Shown here: one piece after another, positions 17,762 through 26,743 of the stretch
How the letters are laid out: the number at the start of each line of letters is the position of its first letter
How positions within the stretch are numbered: the stretch's first letter is position 1
Assembly: GCF_014651775.1 (NCBI RefSeq)
Contig: NZ_BMXN01000023.1
Span: 1-53,024, forward strand
Length of the DNA: 53,024 bases
Source: Vreelandella hamiltonii
Lineage (GTDB): Bacteria > Pseudomonadota > Gammaproteobacteria > Pseudomonadales > Halomonadaceae
Direction of reading: 5' to 3'
The notes under the pieces: model-generated
Seen by the model: the letters and a program-made list of their open reading frames with translations, nothing else
Databases searched by the model: none
What the model was told of the DNA's origin: nothing
Translations under genes and position numbers: made by a program

Positions 17762-18001
17762 ATGGATCAACCGGTACATCATTTTAGCGAACTGTTTGAG
17801 CAACTGGGGCTGCGCTCGGATTCAGCCTCCATCGAACGCTTTATCGAACGGAACTCCCCGCTGCCCAAAGAGATGCCCTTGGCCGACGCCCCCTGCTGGA
17901 ACGAGGGCCAAGCGGATTTTCTACGCGAAGCAGTGGAAGAAGATGCCGACTGGGCCGAGGTCGTCGATCATCTGGATGCCTCGATGCACAAAGCCGAATA
18001 G
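17762..18001 (+). CDS. DUF2789 family protein
   Basis: A 79-residue acidic protein matching the DUF2789 pattern by recollection: HHFSELFEQLGL at the start, then an IERFIERN stretch, LADAPCWNEGQADFLREA in the middle and DWAEVVDHLDASM at the end. No function is known for the family. The sequence is helical, soluble and without Cys pairs or signal. A TATGGT -10-like element lies upstream (about 17702-17707), so it probably has its own promoter. It is convergent with the VTT gene, whose end is nine bases away. Confidence 0.8.
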   Translation: MDQPVHHFSELFEQLGLRSDSASIERFIERNSPLPKEMPLADAPCWNEGQADFLREAVEEDADWAEVVDHLDASMHKAE

Positions 18002-18010
18002 GCCTTCGCA

Positions 18011-18679
18011 TCACGCCTGCTCCCGCGCCGCTTCCAGGCGGCGCCGGTACCAGGCCCCCGCCAGCAACAAAGCCGTCAACGCCAGAAGCGGCAGCAGTAC
18101 GTCCATCTGCAGCGGGTCTTCTTCTTCGATGGCTTCCAGCGCACCGTAAATGGCACTGCTGTAGACAGCCCACTTCACGGCCAGCCCCAAGGCTGCAGCC
18201 AGCAGATAACGCCCCAGGGCAATATGCCCCAAGCCTGCCGCAAAATTGATCACTGAATGTGGAAAGCCCGGCAACACACGCATGGCACATTGCGTCAGCA
18301 GATCGCTACGCGCTTTCAGCGTGTCCATGACCTTGAGGGTCAGCCCCTTGGGCTGCCAACGCTCGCCGACCCGTGCAGCAAGCAGATAGGCTCCCCAGGC
18401 ACCCGCGACACTGCTGATGGTCAACATCACCGTAGCGACCAAGGGGGGATAAAAGGGGGCAATCAACCACAGTCCAATACTGCCAGGCAAGCCAATCGCC
18501 AGGGTGACCGCCATGGTCAGCATGACCGTCACCACGACCACGGGATGATGAGACATGGTCGCGGCCCAGCGTTTCACCGCCATCAGGTCCGGAGAGTACC
18601 AAAGCCATATGTAGGCCAGCATGGCAGCCACCGCAAACGCGGCCGCCCAACGCCAGGAATAGAGAGATAATTTACGCAT
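18011..18679 (-). CDS. TVP38/TMEM64 (VTT-domain) membrane protein
   Basis: A 222-residue inner-membrane protein with a VTT (SNARE-associated/DedA-like) domain. Five to six hydrophobic segments are seen. The central LPGSIGLWLIAPFYPPL and RVLPGFPHSVINFAAGLGHI contain the re-entrant loop Pro/Gly residues typical of the family. DedA/VTT proteins are thought to be lipid scramblases or transporters; the specific job here is unknown. The ATG at 18679 overlaps the stop of the preceding SRPBCC gene, implying coupled translation; a TTG at 18694 is the alternative. Confidence 0.8.
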   Translation of the reverse strand: MRKLSLYSWRWAAAFAVAAMLAYIWLWYSPDLMAVKRWAATMSHHPVVVVTVMLTMAVTLAIGLPGSIGLWLIAPFYPPLVATVMLTISSVAGAWGAYLLAARVGERWQPKGLTLKVMDTLKARSDLLTQCAMRVLPGFPHSVINFAAGLGHIALGRYLLAAALGLAVKWAVYSSAIYGALEAIEEEDPLQMDVLLPLLALTALLLAGAWYRRRLEAAREQA

Positions 18680-19088
18680 TGAGGCGTGCTTCAACCCGCT
18701 CGAGAATTTGTCGACTGACCTTTCCGACCAGCGGTTTGGCCGCCTTGTTCACCGCTTTTTCCATCAGACGATTGCGGATGTCATAGCTCAGCGTCAGCGA
18801 CACCTCCGTCCCTTCGGGTACGGCACGCAGCTGATAGCGCCCCTGGTTTTTGACACCTTCCAGGGACTCCCAGGCCAGCACCGTTGGAGGATCGATATCG
18901 GTTACCTCCACGTCAAACGCCCAATCCATGCCCACTGCCCGCACGTGCCAGCGGTAGCGGTTTTCGCCAAGACGATCGATCGAGCGTATCAGGTCCGAAT
19001 AATCCGCAAAATCTTCCACTCGGCGTAACAAGTCAAATACGCGCTCCGGGGAGGCTCTAACGATTTCACTATGTTCTATGGTGGCCAT
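18672..19088 (-). CDS. SRPBCC (START-like) family protein, RatA-like
   Basis: A 138-residue single-domain protein of the SRPBCC/polyketide cyclase fold. Signs of the fold are the opening IEHSEIVRASPERVFDLLRR, the DFADYSDLIRSID stretch, and the long C-terminal helix that would close a hydrophobic pocket. It resembles RatA/COQ10-like proteins loosely, but I do not see enough to assign ubiquinone binding or ribosome association. The ATG at 19088 is chosen; the open frame reaches 19331 but the extra 81 residues look like untranslated DNA. It overlaps the downstream VTT gene by eight bases. Upstream is a 190-base divergent gap before queC. Confidence 0.72.
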   Translation of the reverse strand: MATIEHSEIVRASPERVFDLLRRVEDFADYSDLIRSIDRLGENRYRWHVRAVGMDWAFDVEVTDIDPPTVLAWESLEGVKNQGRYQLRAVPEGTEVSLTLSYDIRNRLMEKAVNKAAKPLVGKVSRQILERVEARLNA

Positions 19089-19281
19089 GCGTCCATCTCT
19101 AGCGGCTGTAGATGAGTAGCTTATCACGCCAATTCCATTGGCACACCGGATGCCACCACCCAGAACACTGGTCAGCAAGAGCGGCATTGCGTAAACTGCC
19201 CGCCTTCCGGACCGGACCCCGGAACACCGCCCTGCTGCTTGGGCAGGCACGACATAAATTCTCCGACCATGAGTACCCAGC

Positions 19282-19989
19282 ATGTCATCCACTGCATCAT
19301 CCGGCGCCCAGGCGCCATCCACCGTCGTCATCTACTCCGGCGGCATGGACTCCTATACCGTCCTTCACCGTGCGCTACGCGAGGGCCTCGCTGTCCATGC
19401 GCTATCCTTCGATTACGGTCAGCGCCACCGTCGTGAACTGGACGTTGCACGTCAGGTATGTGAGTCCTTGGCCATCCCTCATCAGGTCGTCGATATTCGC
19501 GCCATCCACGGGCTGATCGACAACTCGGCATTGACCAACGCTGCGTTGACCATGCCTCAAGGGGAGTACGATGCCGACTCGCTCCACAGCACCGTGGTGC
19601 CCAATCGCAACATGATTCTGCTGTCGTTGGCCATTGCCAAGGCAGTCAATATCGGTGCCAGCCGCGTGGATTATGGCGCGCACGGCGGCGATCACGTGCT
19701 TTACCCCGACTGCCGCCCGGCCTTCGTCGAAGCCATGAACGATGTGGCGCAGATTGCCAATTTCGAACCCGTCACCGTCCATGCCCCTTATCTGGCTTCC
19801 AGCAAAGCCGACATCCTGCGTGATGGGCTCGCCATGGGCCTGGATTACCGCCATACCTGGACCTGCTACGAAGGCCAGCAGCTCGCCTGCGGGCAGTGTG
19901 GCAGCTGCCGTGAACGGCTGGCGGCCTTTGCCGCCAATCAGGCCACCGACCCCCTCGCGTATGCTCCCCTTGCCGAGCGAGACTGCTGA
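19282..19989 (+). CDS. queC: 7-cyano-7-deazaguanine synthase QueC
   Basis: A 235-residue ATP-dependent enzyme that converts 7-carboxy-7-deazaguanine to preQ0, the queuosine precursor. The ATP-pyrophosphatase motif SGGMDSYT lies at residues 19-26. The C-terminal zinc site is visible: [15 protein letters not shown] followed by [13 protein letters not shown] and [10 protein letters not shown] are also typical. It is the first gene of queC-queE-queD-ykgJ, whose stop codons overlap successive starts. No preQ1 riboswitch is visible in the 190 bases upstream. A preceding in-frame ATG is absent in the near region; 19282 is the natural start. Confidence 0.95.
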   Translation: MSSTASSGAQAPSTVVIYSGGMDSYTVLHRALREGLAVHALSFDYGQRHRRELDVARQVCESLAIPHQVVDIRAIHGLIDNSALTNAALTMPQGEYDADSLHSTVVPNRNMILLSLAIAKAVNIGASRVDYGAHGGDHVLYPDCRPAFVEAMNDVAQIANFEPVTVHAPYLASSKADILRDGLAMGLDYRHTWTCYEGQQLACGQCGSCRERLAAFAANQATDPLAYAPLAERDC

Positions 19990-20663
19990 TGTACCACGTC
20001 AAAGAAGCGTTTTACACGCTGCAGGGCGAAGGTGCCCAGGCGGGGCGCGCCAGCGTTTTCTGTCGCTTTGCGGGCTGCAATCTCTGGTCGGGGCGTGACG
20101 CCGACCGAGCCACGGCCAAGTGCACTTTCTGCGATACCGATTTCATCGGCACCGATGGCGCCAATGGCGGTCGCTTCGAAAGCCCGCAGCAGTTGGCACG
20201 GCATATCAAACAGCTGTGGCCAGCCAACGCAGGCAGCGCGGTGCCCTATGTGGTGTTTACCGGAGGAGAGCCGTTACTGCAGCTCGATACCCCGCTCATC
20301 GCCATGCTGCACAGCGAAGGGTTCGAGGTCGCCGTGGAAACCAACGGCACGCTGCCCGCGCCCGCCGGAATCGACTGGCTATGCGTCAGCCCCAAGGGCA
20401 GCAACCCGCTGGCCATTCACCAAGGGGATGAGCTGAAGCTGGTGTACCCACAGCACGACGCCCCGCCCGAGCAGTTTGCCGCGCTGCACTTTCGACACTT
20501 TTACCTGCAGCCCATGGATCACGTCGCCCAGCATGCCGACACGATCCATACCACTGTCGCTGAGCGCAATGCCGCCACGGTGGCCGCCACGACGGCCTAT
20601 TGCATGACCCACCCCCAGTGGCGCTTGTCGCTGCAAACCCACAAGATCGCAGGATTCGATTGA
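19989..20663 (+). CDS. queE: 7-carboxy-7-deazaguanine synthase QueE
   Basis: A 224-residue radical SAM enzyme that turns 6-carboxytetrahydropterin into 7-carboxy-7-deazaguanine. The [4Fe-4S] cysteines are C29, C44 and C47 (C-x14-C-x2-C, in the CNLWSG...CTFCDTDF stretch), the expanded spacing typical of QueE. YTLQGEGAQAG (9-19) and FTGGEPLLQ (about 90) are substrate and SAM-binding motifs. The start ATG overlaps the end of queC by one base (TGATG), and its own stop overlaps the queD start the same way. Confidence 0.95.
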   Translation: MYHVKEAFYTLQGEGAQAGRASVFCRFAGCNLWSGRDADRATAKCTFCDTDFIGTDGANGGRFESPQQLARHIKQLWPANAGSAVPYVVFTGGEPLLQLDTPLIAMLHSEGFEVAVETNGTLPAPAGIDWLCVSPKGSNPLAIHQGDELKLVYPQHDAPPEQFAALHFRHFYLQPMDHVAQHADTIHTTVAERNAATVAATTAYCMTHPQWRLSLQTHKIAGFD

Positions 20664-21496
20664 TGGCTTTATTCGTTCACCACCTGACCCATATCGATGT
20701 CTCCCTTTGGTGCCCTGAGCGCGGCTTGACCGGCTGCAGTTGGCAGGTCGACGCCCATCTGGATGGCGAACTGGGTGAAGACGGCATGCTGTTCGATTTT
20801 GGTGAAGTGAAACCCTGGATCAAGCGCACGCTGGACAACGGGCTGGATCATACGCTGCTGGTGCCCACCAAAGCGCCCGGCATAGACATCAGCGAGTGCC
20901 CAGAAGGCCTGTGCGTTCGCACAGCCACGCCCTATCCGATGGAAGTTCGCGGTCCTGCCCAGGCGTTCACACTGCTCCCCTGGGAACACATCTCGCTGGC
21001 CAGGGTGACTCAGCTCCTGAGCGAAGAGCTGACACGCGCTCGGCCTCGCAACGTCACCCGTGTCACCCTGAACCTGCAGGAAGAGCGTATCGAAGGCGCA
21101 TCCTATGGTTACAGTCACGGCCTGAAACGTCACCTGGGCAACTGCCAGCGTATCGCCCATGGCCACCGCTCCCGGCTGCATGTCTATCAACAGCAACAGC
21201 GCCAACCTGCCCTTGAGGCACAATGGAGTGAATGGCTGGATAACCGCTACCTGCTGGAACAGGCCGATGTGGCGGAACAGACAGCCACCACACTGACCTG
21301 TCGCTACACAGCCGAACAGGGTGAGTTCTCGATCACCCTGCCCGCTCACCGCTGCAGCGTATTGCCAGCGCCCACGACCGTGGAAAATATCGCCCGTTGG
21401 CTGGCCGACAGTATCGCCCAGCAAACTCAGCAGGAAACCTACGTGGAAGCCTTCGAAGGTATCAACAAGGGGGCTACGGCACAGGCAGCGCCATGA
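20663..21496 (+). CDS. queD: two-domain 6-carboxytetrahydropterin synthase (QueD family)
   Basis: A 277-residue protein, about twice the usual QueD length of 120-150. Context and motifs indicate conversion of dihydroneopterin triphosphate to 6-carboxytetrahydropterin. Two T-fold units are seen. The first (about 1-135) keeps GMLFDFGEVK and LDHTLL but has TGC (23-25) where the zinc motif HGH should be. The second (about 140-270) has the zinc set H152, H166 and H168, the CQRIAHGH motif with C161, the PTTVEN motif and EGINKG, but its LDH region is altered. The start overlaps the queE stop by one base and the end overlaps ykgJ by four. Which half is catalytic is inferred from zinc ligands only. 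Confidence 0.82.
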   Translation: MALFVHHLTHIDVSLWCPERGLTGCSWQVDAHLDGELGEDGMLFDFGEVKPWIKRTLDNGLDHTLLVPTKAPGIDISECPEGLCVRTATPYPMEVRGPAQAFTLLPWEHISLARVTQLLSEELTRARPRNVTRVTLNLQEERIEGASYGYSHGLKRHLGNCQRIAHGHRSRLHVYQQQQRQPALEAQWSEWLDNRYLLEQADVAEQTATTLTCRYTAEQGEFSITLPAHRCSVLPAPTTVENIARWLADSIAQQTQQETYVEAFEGINKGATAQAAP

Positions 21497-21777
21497 CGAC
21501 TCTGATCACCAGTGACCGAAAGGGCAGTTGTCGCATGGGCTGTGGCGCCTGCTGCATAGCGCCGTCCATCAGCTCGCCCATTCCCGGCATGCCAGACGGC
21601 AAGCCCTCAGGCGTTCGCTGTGTTCAGTTGAATGAGCAACATCTCTGCATGCTCTTTGGAGATGCCCGTCGCCCTGCCGTATGCAGCCAGTTCGACTTCG
21701 ACAAGGAGGTATGTGGCGAGGACCGAGAAGAGGCCCTCGCCACACTCTACTGGTGGGAAACCGCCACAGCCGGTTAG
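21493..21777 (+). CDS. YkgJ-type cysteine-cluster protein
   Basis: A 94-residue protein of the YkgJ/UPF0153 zinc- or iron-chelating family. Cysteines are clustered: CRMGCGACC near residues 13-21, then single Cys before VQLN, in LCML, in VCSQF and in VCGED. SGVRCVQLNEQHLCMLF and RRPAVCSQF are family signatures. The metal and role are unknown. It overlaps the queD stop as ATGA and is therefore the last gene of the queuosine operon. It is convergent with the large regulator gene: their stop codons overlap by four bases (21774-21777). Confidence 0.85.
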   Translation: MTTLITSDRKGSCRMGCGACCIAPSISSPIPGMPDGKPSGVRCVQLNEQHLCMLFGDARRPAVCSQFDFDKEVCGEDREEALATLYWWETATAG

Positions 21778-24700
21778 ACCTCGCCTCCCAGGCTCACCGG
21801 GTGCGGCAAGCGACGGTCCAGCAGGCTGATCCAGCGCACCAGCACCGGCGCATCGCTATGGCTTACCTCGCCCAACAGTCGACGAAACACCTCTTTCGCT
21901 TTCTGGTCATTGGGCTCTATACGCGTAAGCCATAGCTCCAGCGCCGCCAACTCCTGATGGCGGTTGCCATGCTCGCGGGATTGCTGAATGGCCATTTCCG
22001 CCAACGCCTTGACCTCGTGGGCAGGGTGACCCAGCAGGTCACGCACGCGGGCCAGCTGGGTGGCCAGTTCGGGCAGGAAAAGCGTCGTGCGCTCACGGGC
22101 AATCACCAGGCACTGGTCGAGATACTCTTCGGCTGCGTGCAGCTCACCCAGCTCGATACAGGCATCGGAGTACCACAACACGGGCCGCTGGAAGCGGTCT
22201 CGGCCGTTCAATTCGGCCATCTGATCCAGGCTGTCGCGCATTTGCACCAAGCCCCCCTGATCCCCCGCCAACGCACGCTGCCAACCCAACACTCCCTGAG
22301 CGGAAATCTGCCACAGCTGAAGGTCTGGCGTTCCTGTCATGGCCGCTGCTCGCTCGGCATGCCGGGCCGCCAAATGCACATGGCCCAACTGACGATACAG
22401 CGCTGCTGCAAACATCAGCGCCATGGCCAGGGTGCCGGGATGGCCGATCTGCTCCGCTAGCCGAATGGCCGCCGAGACATGCCGCTCAGCGCGATGGTAA
22501 TCACCTCGCAAGCAGAGCGCCCAGCCCTGAAAACAGGCCGCCGTTACCTGGGGATGGTCCGAGAACGGCAGCCACTCGATCATCATCGGGGCATTCAGCG
22601 GATCGATTTCGTCCAGATGGTCGTGGGCCTGCTGAATGCGCCCCGCCCAGTATTCACAGTGCGCTCGTGCGTAATCTGCCAGTCGACGGTAGCGCGGGTC
22701 TTCCAGCCGAGCGGCAATATCCGCCAGGGTCGATGCCAACGCAAAGGCGTCGGCATGGGCATAGCGCTGGCTACGCCCCACCCATAGCCCCCACTTGACC
22801 AGGAAAATCTGCTCGAGGTCTTCCGGGTCTTCAGGGGTGTCGCCGCCGCTTTGACGCAGCAGCTCCCGGGCTCTCACAAAGCTTTCATGGGCCGTAGGCG
22901 AACCGTGCCCTTCCAGGGCGAACGCTGCCTGGCCACGCACCGTCAGCAGGCTGACTTCACGCTCCACCTCATGGGCTACGTGGCGCAGGCTGGCCAGGCC
23001 GAAATCGGCCATGCGCAGCGCCGTGCGGTTGGCGCTCACTTTGAGCGCTTCGCGCGCCGAGAGCTCGAAGTAGCGGGCCCCACGTGCATAGTGGCCGCTG
23101 CGCCGCAGATGCGTGGCAAAGTCTCCCGGATGGCGACTGATCCATACCGGAAAACGCTCTTCGATCAAGGTCACGACCTGCTGATGCAGCTTGACCCTGA
23201 CATCACGAGGACAGGAAAGATAGGCAGCCTCCTGAAGCAGCTGGTGGCTGAACTGGTACTCGTGATCACCGCCCTCCTTGTCGATGGGTTCGATGATCTC
23301 CAACGCGCGCATGTGCTCCAGCGCCTGGCACAATCGCGGCTTTTCCCAACCGCTGCATTCCGTCAGAAAATCCAATCGGAAACGTTTGCCCAAGACCGCT
23401 GCGATATGGGCAATGACACGATCACCTTCCAACTGATCGATTCGGCTGGCCAGGAGCCCCAGCAGCCCCTTGGGCAGCTCGTCCAGGTGCACGCTGCGAC
23501 CTTCGCGACGATCCATGTCGAGGCGCCGACAAATTTCCTGCATGTAAAGCGGTACGCCATCACAGCGCTCAATGATCTGGTTGCGCAGCCGTGGGCTCAG
23601 ATGAATACGGTAGCGACGAGAAAGCTGCGACAGCAGCCGTGAGGACTGCAATGCATCCAGCCTGCCCAGGGTGATCTGCTGGTCCCAGTGCAGCTTGACC
23701 GGTAGCGGTTCGCGGCCGTGGTGGCTGGCCACCATCATGAAGGCCGTATTGATCGGCAGGCGGGCCTGCAGCCCTGCCAACACCTTGAAAGACGGCTCAT
23801 CGAGCCACTGAAGGTCATCGATCATCAGCACCAGCGTTTGTGTCGCGGCACGATGGTCGATCAGCCGGTGCAAGAGCTTCACCACCAGCTCCACGGCTTC
23901 GCCATTTTGAGTCAGCTGGGTGATTTCCTGAACTTCACGAACCCCCAGAGCTTCTTCGAGCAGCTGTTGACGCGCACCGTCAGCAGTATCGAGCCCCAAC
24001 GTTGCCTGCAGTGCATGCACCGACTCGAGCGTTGGTGGGTGCTCAAGGTGCCAAGCCAGCAGTGAACGCGCCACCCCGTAAGGGTCCAGTACCGAAAGCC
24101 GAGTGGTCGGAAGCCAGCAGATTGCCGCATCGCGACTCAACTCCAGCTGCCGGAATCCCACCATCAGCGCCGACTTGCCCATGCCCGAGGCACCACGCAC
24201 CAGCACGCTTTGCCGCAAACCGATGCCAGCACGTGCCAGCGCATCGCGCAAGGTGCGTAGCGAGGTTTCCCTTCCCACCAGGCTCGGCGGCAAAGCGTCA
24301 CGCCCGCCTTCGTTCTGACCCAGCACCAGCGCACGCAAACGCACTCGGCCATCGCTGGCCACCAAGCGCGATACCAGCCTGGGCTGCAGATCCAGCGCGG
24401 GGGGCATGTGCTGGCTGGCCTCCTGAGAGATGACCAGCTCGCTTCCCTCGGCGGCACTCATCAGCTCCAAAGACTCTTGCGTCACCTGGCCCAGCGGGTC
24501 GGCCAGCTGGCGCTCGGGCAAGTAGACCACGCGCCCGCTGTGCAGTCCGGCCGCCAGTTCGAACACCGGCGGTTCGGCGTCCCCGGCCCAGTGGCGACGG
24601 CTCTCCTGGGGTAGCGCCTGACGGCAGTGTTCATAAAGCGCCACCAGCTCCGCCAGTTGATGGGCGGGGCCATGGGTACCGAAGCAGGCCAGACCCAAGC

Positions 24701-25679
24701 CCCCCGTTGCCCCCGGCAGCCAGAAACCGCCCAGATGGTGGCACTGCTGCTCCAACCATCTCAACAGTTCCAGCTGCAGGGCCAAGCAGTTGCGTGTAGC
24801 CGCGCGATCCGGCCAGTCACCCTTCAAGCGCAAGCGGATGGCCATCACCGAAAGCTGACGCAGCTCGATCTCATCTTCGCGCAGCGGCTTGCTGTCCGCA
24901 GCCAACGCGCGCGAAAAGGCCCCTTGTGGCGACATCGCGCGGGGGTCGTGGTGACCATCCGACCAGAAACTGGCCAATTGCACGAAACTGGGCTCAGGCT
25001 GTTGTCCGGAGAGCGCCAGCAGTTGAAGGTAGCTGTTGTACTGCTCGTGAGCCGCAGCCATCTGGTTCTGCTCGGCTAGCTGCCGCACCCAGCGCTCGTG
25101 GAACGGGCCGTAGCCTGAAAAGCGGCTGACCAGTCCTTCCAGCATGGCATCCGGCACTTCGGCGTGTGCTTCCAGCACCTGTTCGGCAAAACGGATGACT
25201 CGTTGGCGCCACTCATTGCGCACTTGCACCAGCCAGCGCTGGAACTCGCTGCAGTTGCTGAGCTGCAGTTCCTCGATCAGATCCCCCTGGTAGCACTCCA
25301 TCAGCGCTTCCAGCGTCTCCAGATCCTTGGGCCCTTCCAGCAGTTGCTGCAGCTCATGCAAATCCACCTGCCAGTGGGACGGCAGATGAAAGGCAATGGT
25401 CTGCCGCGACACATTCAGTACGTGATCGGCATGCTCGCCCATGGATTGGCGCAGGCAGTGCAGCGCATGGCGCAGGTTGGTTCTGCCCGAGGAGAGGCCT
25501 TGGTCTGGCCACAGCAGCTCCGCCAGGGCGGCACGATTGACGGGCTGGCGATGAAGTAGCAGGTACACCAGCAGCGCCTTGACTTTGTCGTAGCTGAAAT
25601 GAGTGAGCACGTCCTCCCCTTGAGTCAAGGAGAAGTGACCAAACAGGGTCAACTGATCTGTCTGTTGAGCATCACGCAT
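21774..25679 (-). CDS. giant SARP/STAND-type regulator with degenerate cyclase domain
   Basis: A 1301-residue protein with five regions. Residues about 8-100 form an OmpR-like winged helix (LFGHFSL...LLVYLLLHRQPVNRAALAELLW); about 105-240 a BTAD helical domain; about 270-455 a class III nucleotide-cyclase-like domain (GATGGLGLACFG, AAGLHSGRVVY, SAAEGSELVISQEA); about 465-860 an AAA/STAND ATPase with Walker A GASGMGKSA (about 496-504) and Walker B LVLMIDDLQWLD (about 616-627); the rest is TPR-like. The metal-binding acidic residues expected at the start of the cyclase domain are absent (VMAIRLRLKG), so it is probably a ligand- or partner-binding module. The ATG at 25679 has AGGA eight bases upstream. 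It would act as a cytosolic DNA-binding ATPase; target and signal are unknown. It lies 30 bases after miaE. Confidence 0.8.
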   Translation of the reverse strand: MRDAQQTDQLTLFGHFSLTQGEDVLTHFSYDKVKALLVYLLLHRQPVNRAALAELLWPDQGLSSGRTNLRHALHCLRQSMGEHADHVLNVSRQTIAFHLPSHWQVDLHELQQLLEGPKDLETLEALMECYQGDLIEELQLSNCSEFQRWLVQVRNEWRQRVIRFAEQVLEAHAEVPDAMLEGLVSRFSGYGPFHERWVRQLAEQNQMAAAHEQYNSYLQLLALSGQQPEPSFVQLASFWSDGHHDPRAMSPQGAFSRALAADSKPLREDEIELRQLSVMAIRLRLKGDWPDRAATRNCLALQLELLRWLEQQCHHLGGFWLPGATGGLGLACFGTHGPAHQLAELVALYEHCRQALPQESRRHWAGDAEPPVFELAAGLHSGRVVYLPERQLADPLGQVTQESLELMSAAEGSELVISQEASQHMPPALDLQPRLVSRLVASDGRVRLRALVLGQNEGGRDALPPSLVGRETSLRTLRDALARAGIGLRQSVLVRGASGMGKSALMVGFRQLELSRDAAICWLPTTRLSVLDPYGVARSLLAWHLEHPPTLESVHALQATLGLDTADGARQQLLEEALGVREVQEITQLTQNGEAVELVVKLLHRLIDHRAATQTLVLMIDDLQWLDEPSFKVLAGLQARLPINTAFMMVASHHGREPLPVKLHWDQQITLGRLDALQSSRLLSQLSRRYRIHLSPRLRNQIIERCDGVPLYMQEICRRLDMDRREGRSVHLDELPKGLLGLLASRIDQLEGDRVIAHIAAVLGKRFRLDFLTECSGWEKPRLCQALEHMRALEIIEPIDKEGGDHEYQFSHQLLQEAAYLSCPRDVRVKLHQQVVTLIEERFPVWISRHPGDFATHLRRSGHYARGARYFELSAREALKVSANRTALRMADFGLASLRHVAHEVEREVSLLTVRGQAAFALEGHGSPTAHESFVRARELLRQSGGDTPEDPEDLEQIFLVKWGLWVGRSQRYAHADAFALASTLADIAARLEDPRYRRLADYARAHCEYWAGRIQQAHDHLDEIDPLNAPMMIEWLPFSDHPQVTAACFQGWALCLRGDYHRAERHVSAAIRLAEQIGHPGTLAMALMFAAALYRQLGHVHLAARHAERAAAMTGTPDLQLWQISAQGVLGWQRALAGDQGGLVQMRDSLDQMAELNGRDRFQRPVLWYSDACIELGELHAAEEYLDQCLVIARERTTLFLPELATQLARVRDLLGHPAHEVKALAEMAIQQSREHGNRHQELAALELWLTRIEPNDQKAKEVFRRLLGEVSHSDAPVLVRWISLLDRRLPHPVSLGGEV

Positions 25680-25709
25680 GTTACACATCCTGCCTTGGCT
25701 AGCGGCGCA

Positions 25710-26366
25710 TCACGCAGGCACGCCACTATGAAAACGAAAAGCCGTATCTGGAGACATGATCAGCTCCGCCTCACGAGCAACGAAGAAGGCGATGCGTTCG
25801 TCGATAGGCGCATCGGTCTGCTGGCGAGCCAGCAAGAGATAGTCTTCGAAATGACGCCCTTCGGACTTGACCAGGGTGCGATAGAACTTGGCCAGCTCTT
25901 CGTCCAGGTAAGGAATGAGTCGCGCAAAGCGCTCACAGCTGCGCGCCTCGATCAGAGCGCCGATGATCAACAAGTCGATCAAGCGCTCAGGATCCTGACT
26001 GCGTAAATGCTTTCTAAGGCCTTCGGCGTAACGTGACGCCGTCAGATGGCGATAAGGAACGCCACGGCGTTCCATCAAGCCCACTACCTGCTCGAAATGA
26101 AGCAGCTCCTCGCGGGCCAATTGCGACATCTTGCTCAACAGCAGCGGCTGATCCACGTAGCGATACAGTAGGCTCATGGCCGTGGAAGCCGCTTTTTTTT
26201 CACACTGTGCGTGATCGATCAGCAGTGTTTCCGGGTTGGCCAATGCCCATTGCAACCAGGCATCGGGGGTCGGGCAAGCTAAAAAGTCATGCAAACTTTC
26301 TGGCAACAGATCATCCGCTTGCAGCGCATGTTCCGCTGTTTGCAACGCCATTAATTGTATCGACAT
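25710..26366 (-). CDS. miaE: tRNA-(ms2io6A)-hydroxylase MiaE
   Basis: A 218-residue di-iron monooxygenase that hydroxylates the isopentenyl group of ms2i6A37 in tRNAs reading UNN codons. The four-helix di-iron ligands are visible in order: DHAQCEKKAAST near residue 51, REELLHFEQV near 84, ALIEARSCERF near 137 and KSEGRHFEDYL near 167. Length matches the family. It precedes the large regulator gene by 30 bases on the same strand, so the regulator may be translated from the same transcript. Upstream is the 530-base gap shared with acnB. Confidence 0.92.
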   Translation of the reverse strand: MSIQLMALQTAEHALQADDLLPESLHDFLACPTPDAWLQWALANPETLLIDHAQCEKKAASTAMSLLYRYVDQPLLLSKMSQLAREELLHFEQVVGLMERRGVPYRHLTASRYAEGLRKHLRSQDPERLIDLLIIGALIEARSCERFARLIPYLDEELAKFYRTLVKSEGRHFEDYLLLARQQTDAPIDERIAFFVAREAELIMSPDTAFRFHSGVPA

Positions 26367-26670
26367 AACACTAGCACCAAGCGTTTATCACACTATTGTA
26401 CAATATATAAACGCCAATGGCGTCCGTTCCCTGATTGGTTCGAGGATGAACAAACGTGTCTTCCAGCCTCGCTTAAAAATGCATTGACACTAATGTATAG
26501 CAAGCCTGAATCACGCTCCACACGGGAATCCGGCTTGCCGAGGCTACCCAGCTCTACAGGCCAGCACTCGCTTGGCAACCATGGTAACGCGGCATCACGA
26601 TAATCACACCAGCCGTCACCTAAAAACACGCCTCTCGGTAAAAATCTTTCATGTTTACGGCACATTAATC

Positions 26671-26698
26671 AAAAAAACCGCCCTCAGGAAAGCGGCTT
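26671..26698 (-). terminator. leftward intrinsic terminator without an upstream gene
   Basis: The minus strand reads AAGCCGC, a 10-base loop, then GCGGTTTTTTT: a 7-bp stem with one G-U pair followed by a run of seven T. The only DNA upstream on this strand is the acnB 5' region, so the transcript it ends is either a small RNA or stray antisense transcription. Confidence 0.6.
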
Positions 26699-26743
26699 TC
26701 AACATCTCAACACAAAGTACAAGTAGGCATCCCGCCTGACTTC

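Noticed and set aside
19089..19281. preQ1 riboswitch before queC
   Set aside because: Neither the short type I aptamer with its A-rich tail nor a type II fold can be recognised by eye.
18672..19331. longer 219-residue start for the SRPBCC gene
   Set aside because: The extra 81 residues are of low-complexity, non-family composition, and the domain begins just after the ATG at 19088.
26393..26665. 90-residue leftward frame between miaE and acnB
   Set aside because: No ribosome site, no family resemblance; begins just after the leftward terminator and looks like random open sequence.
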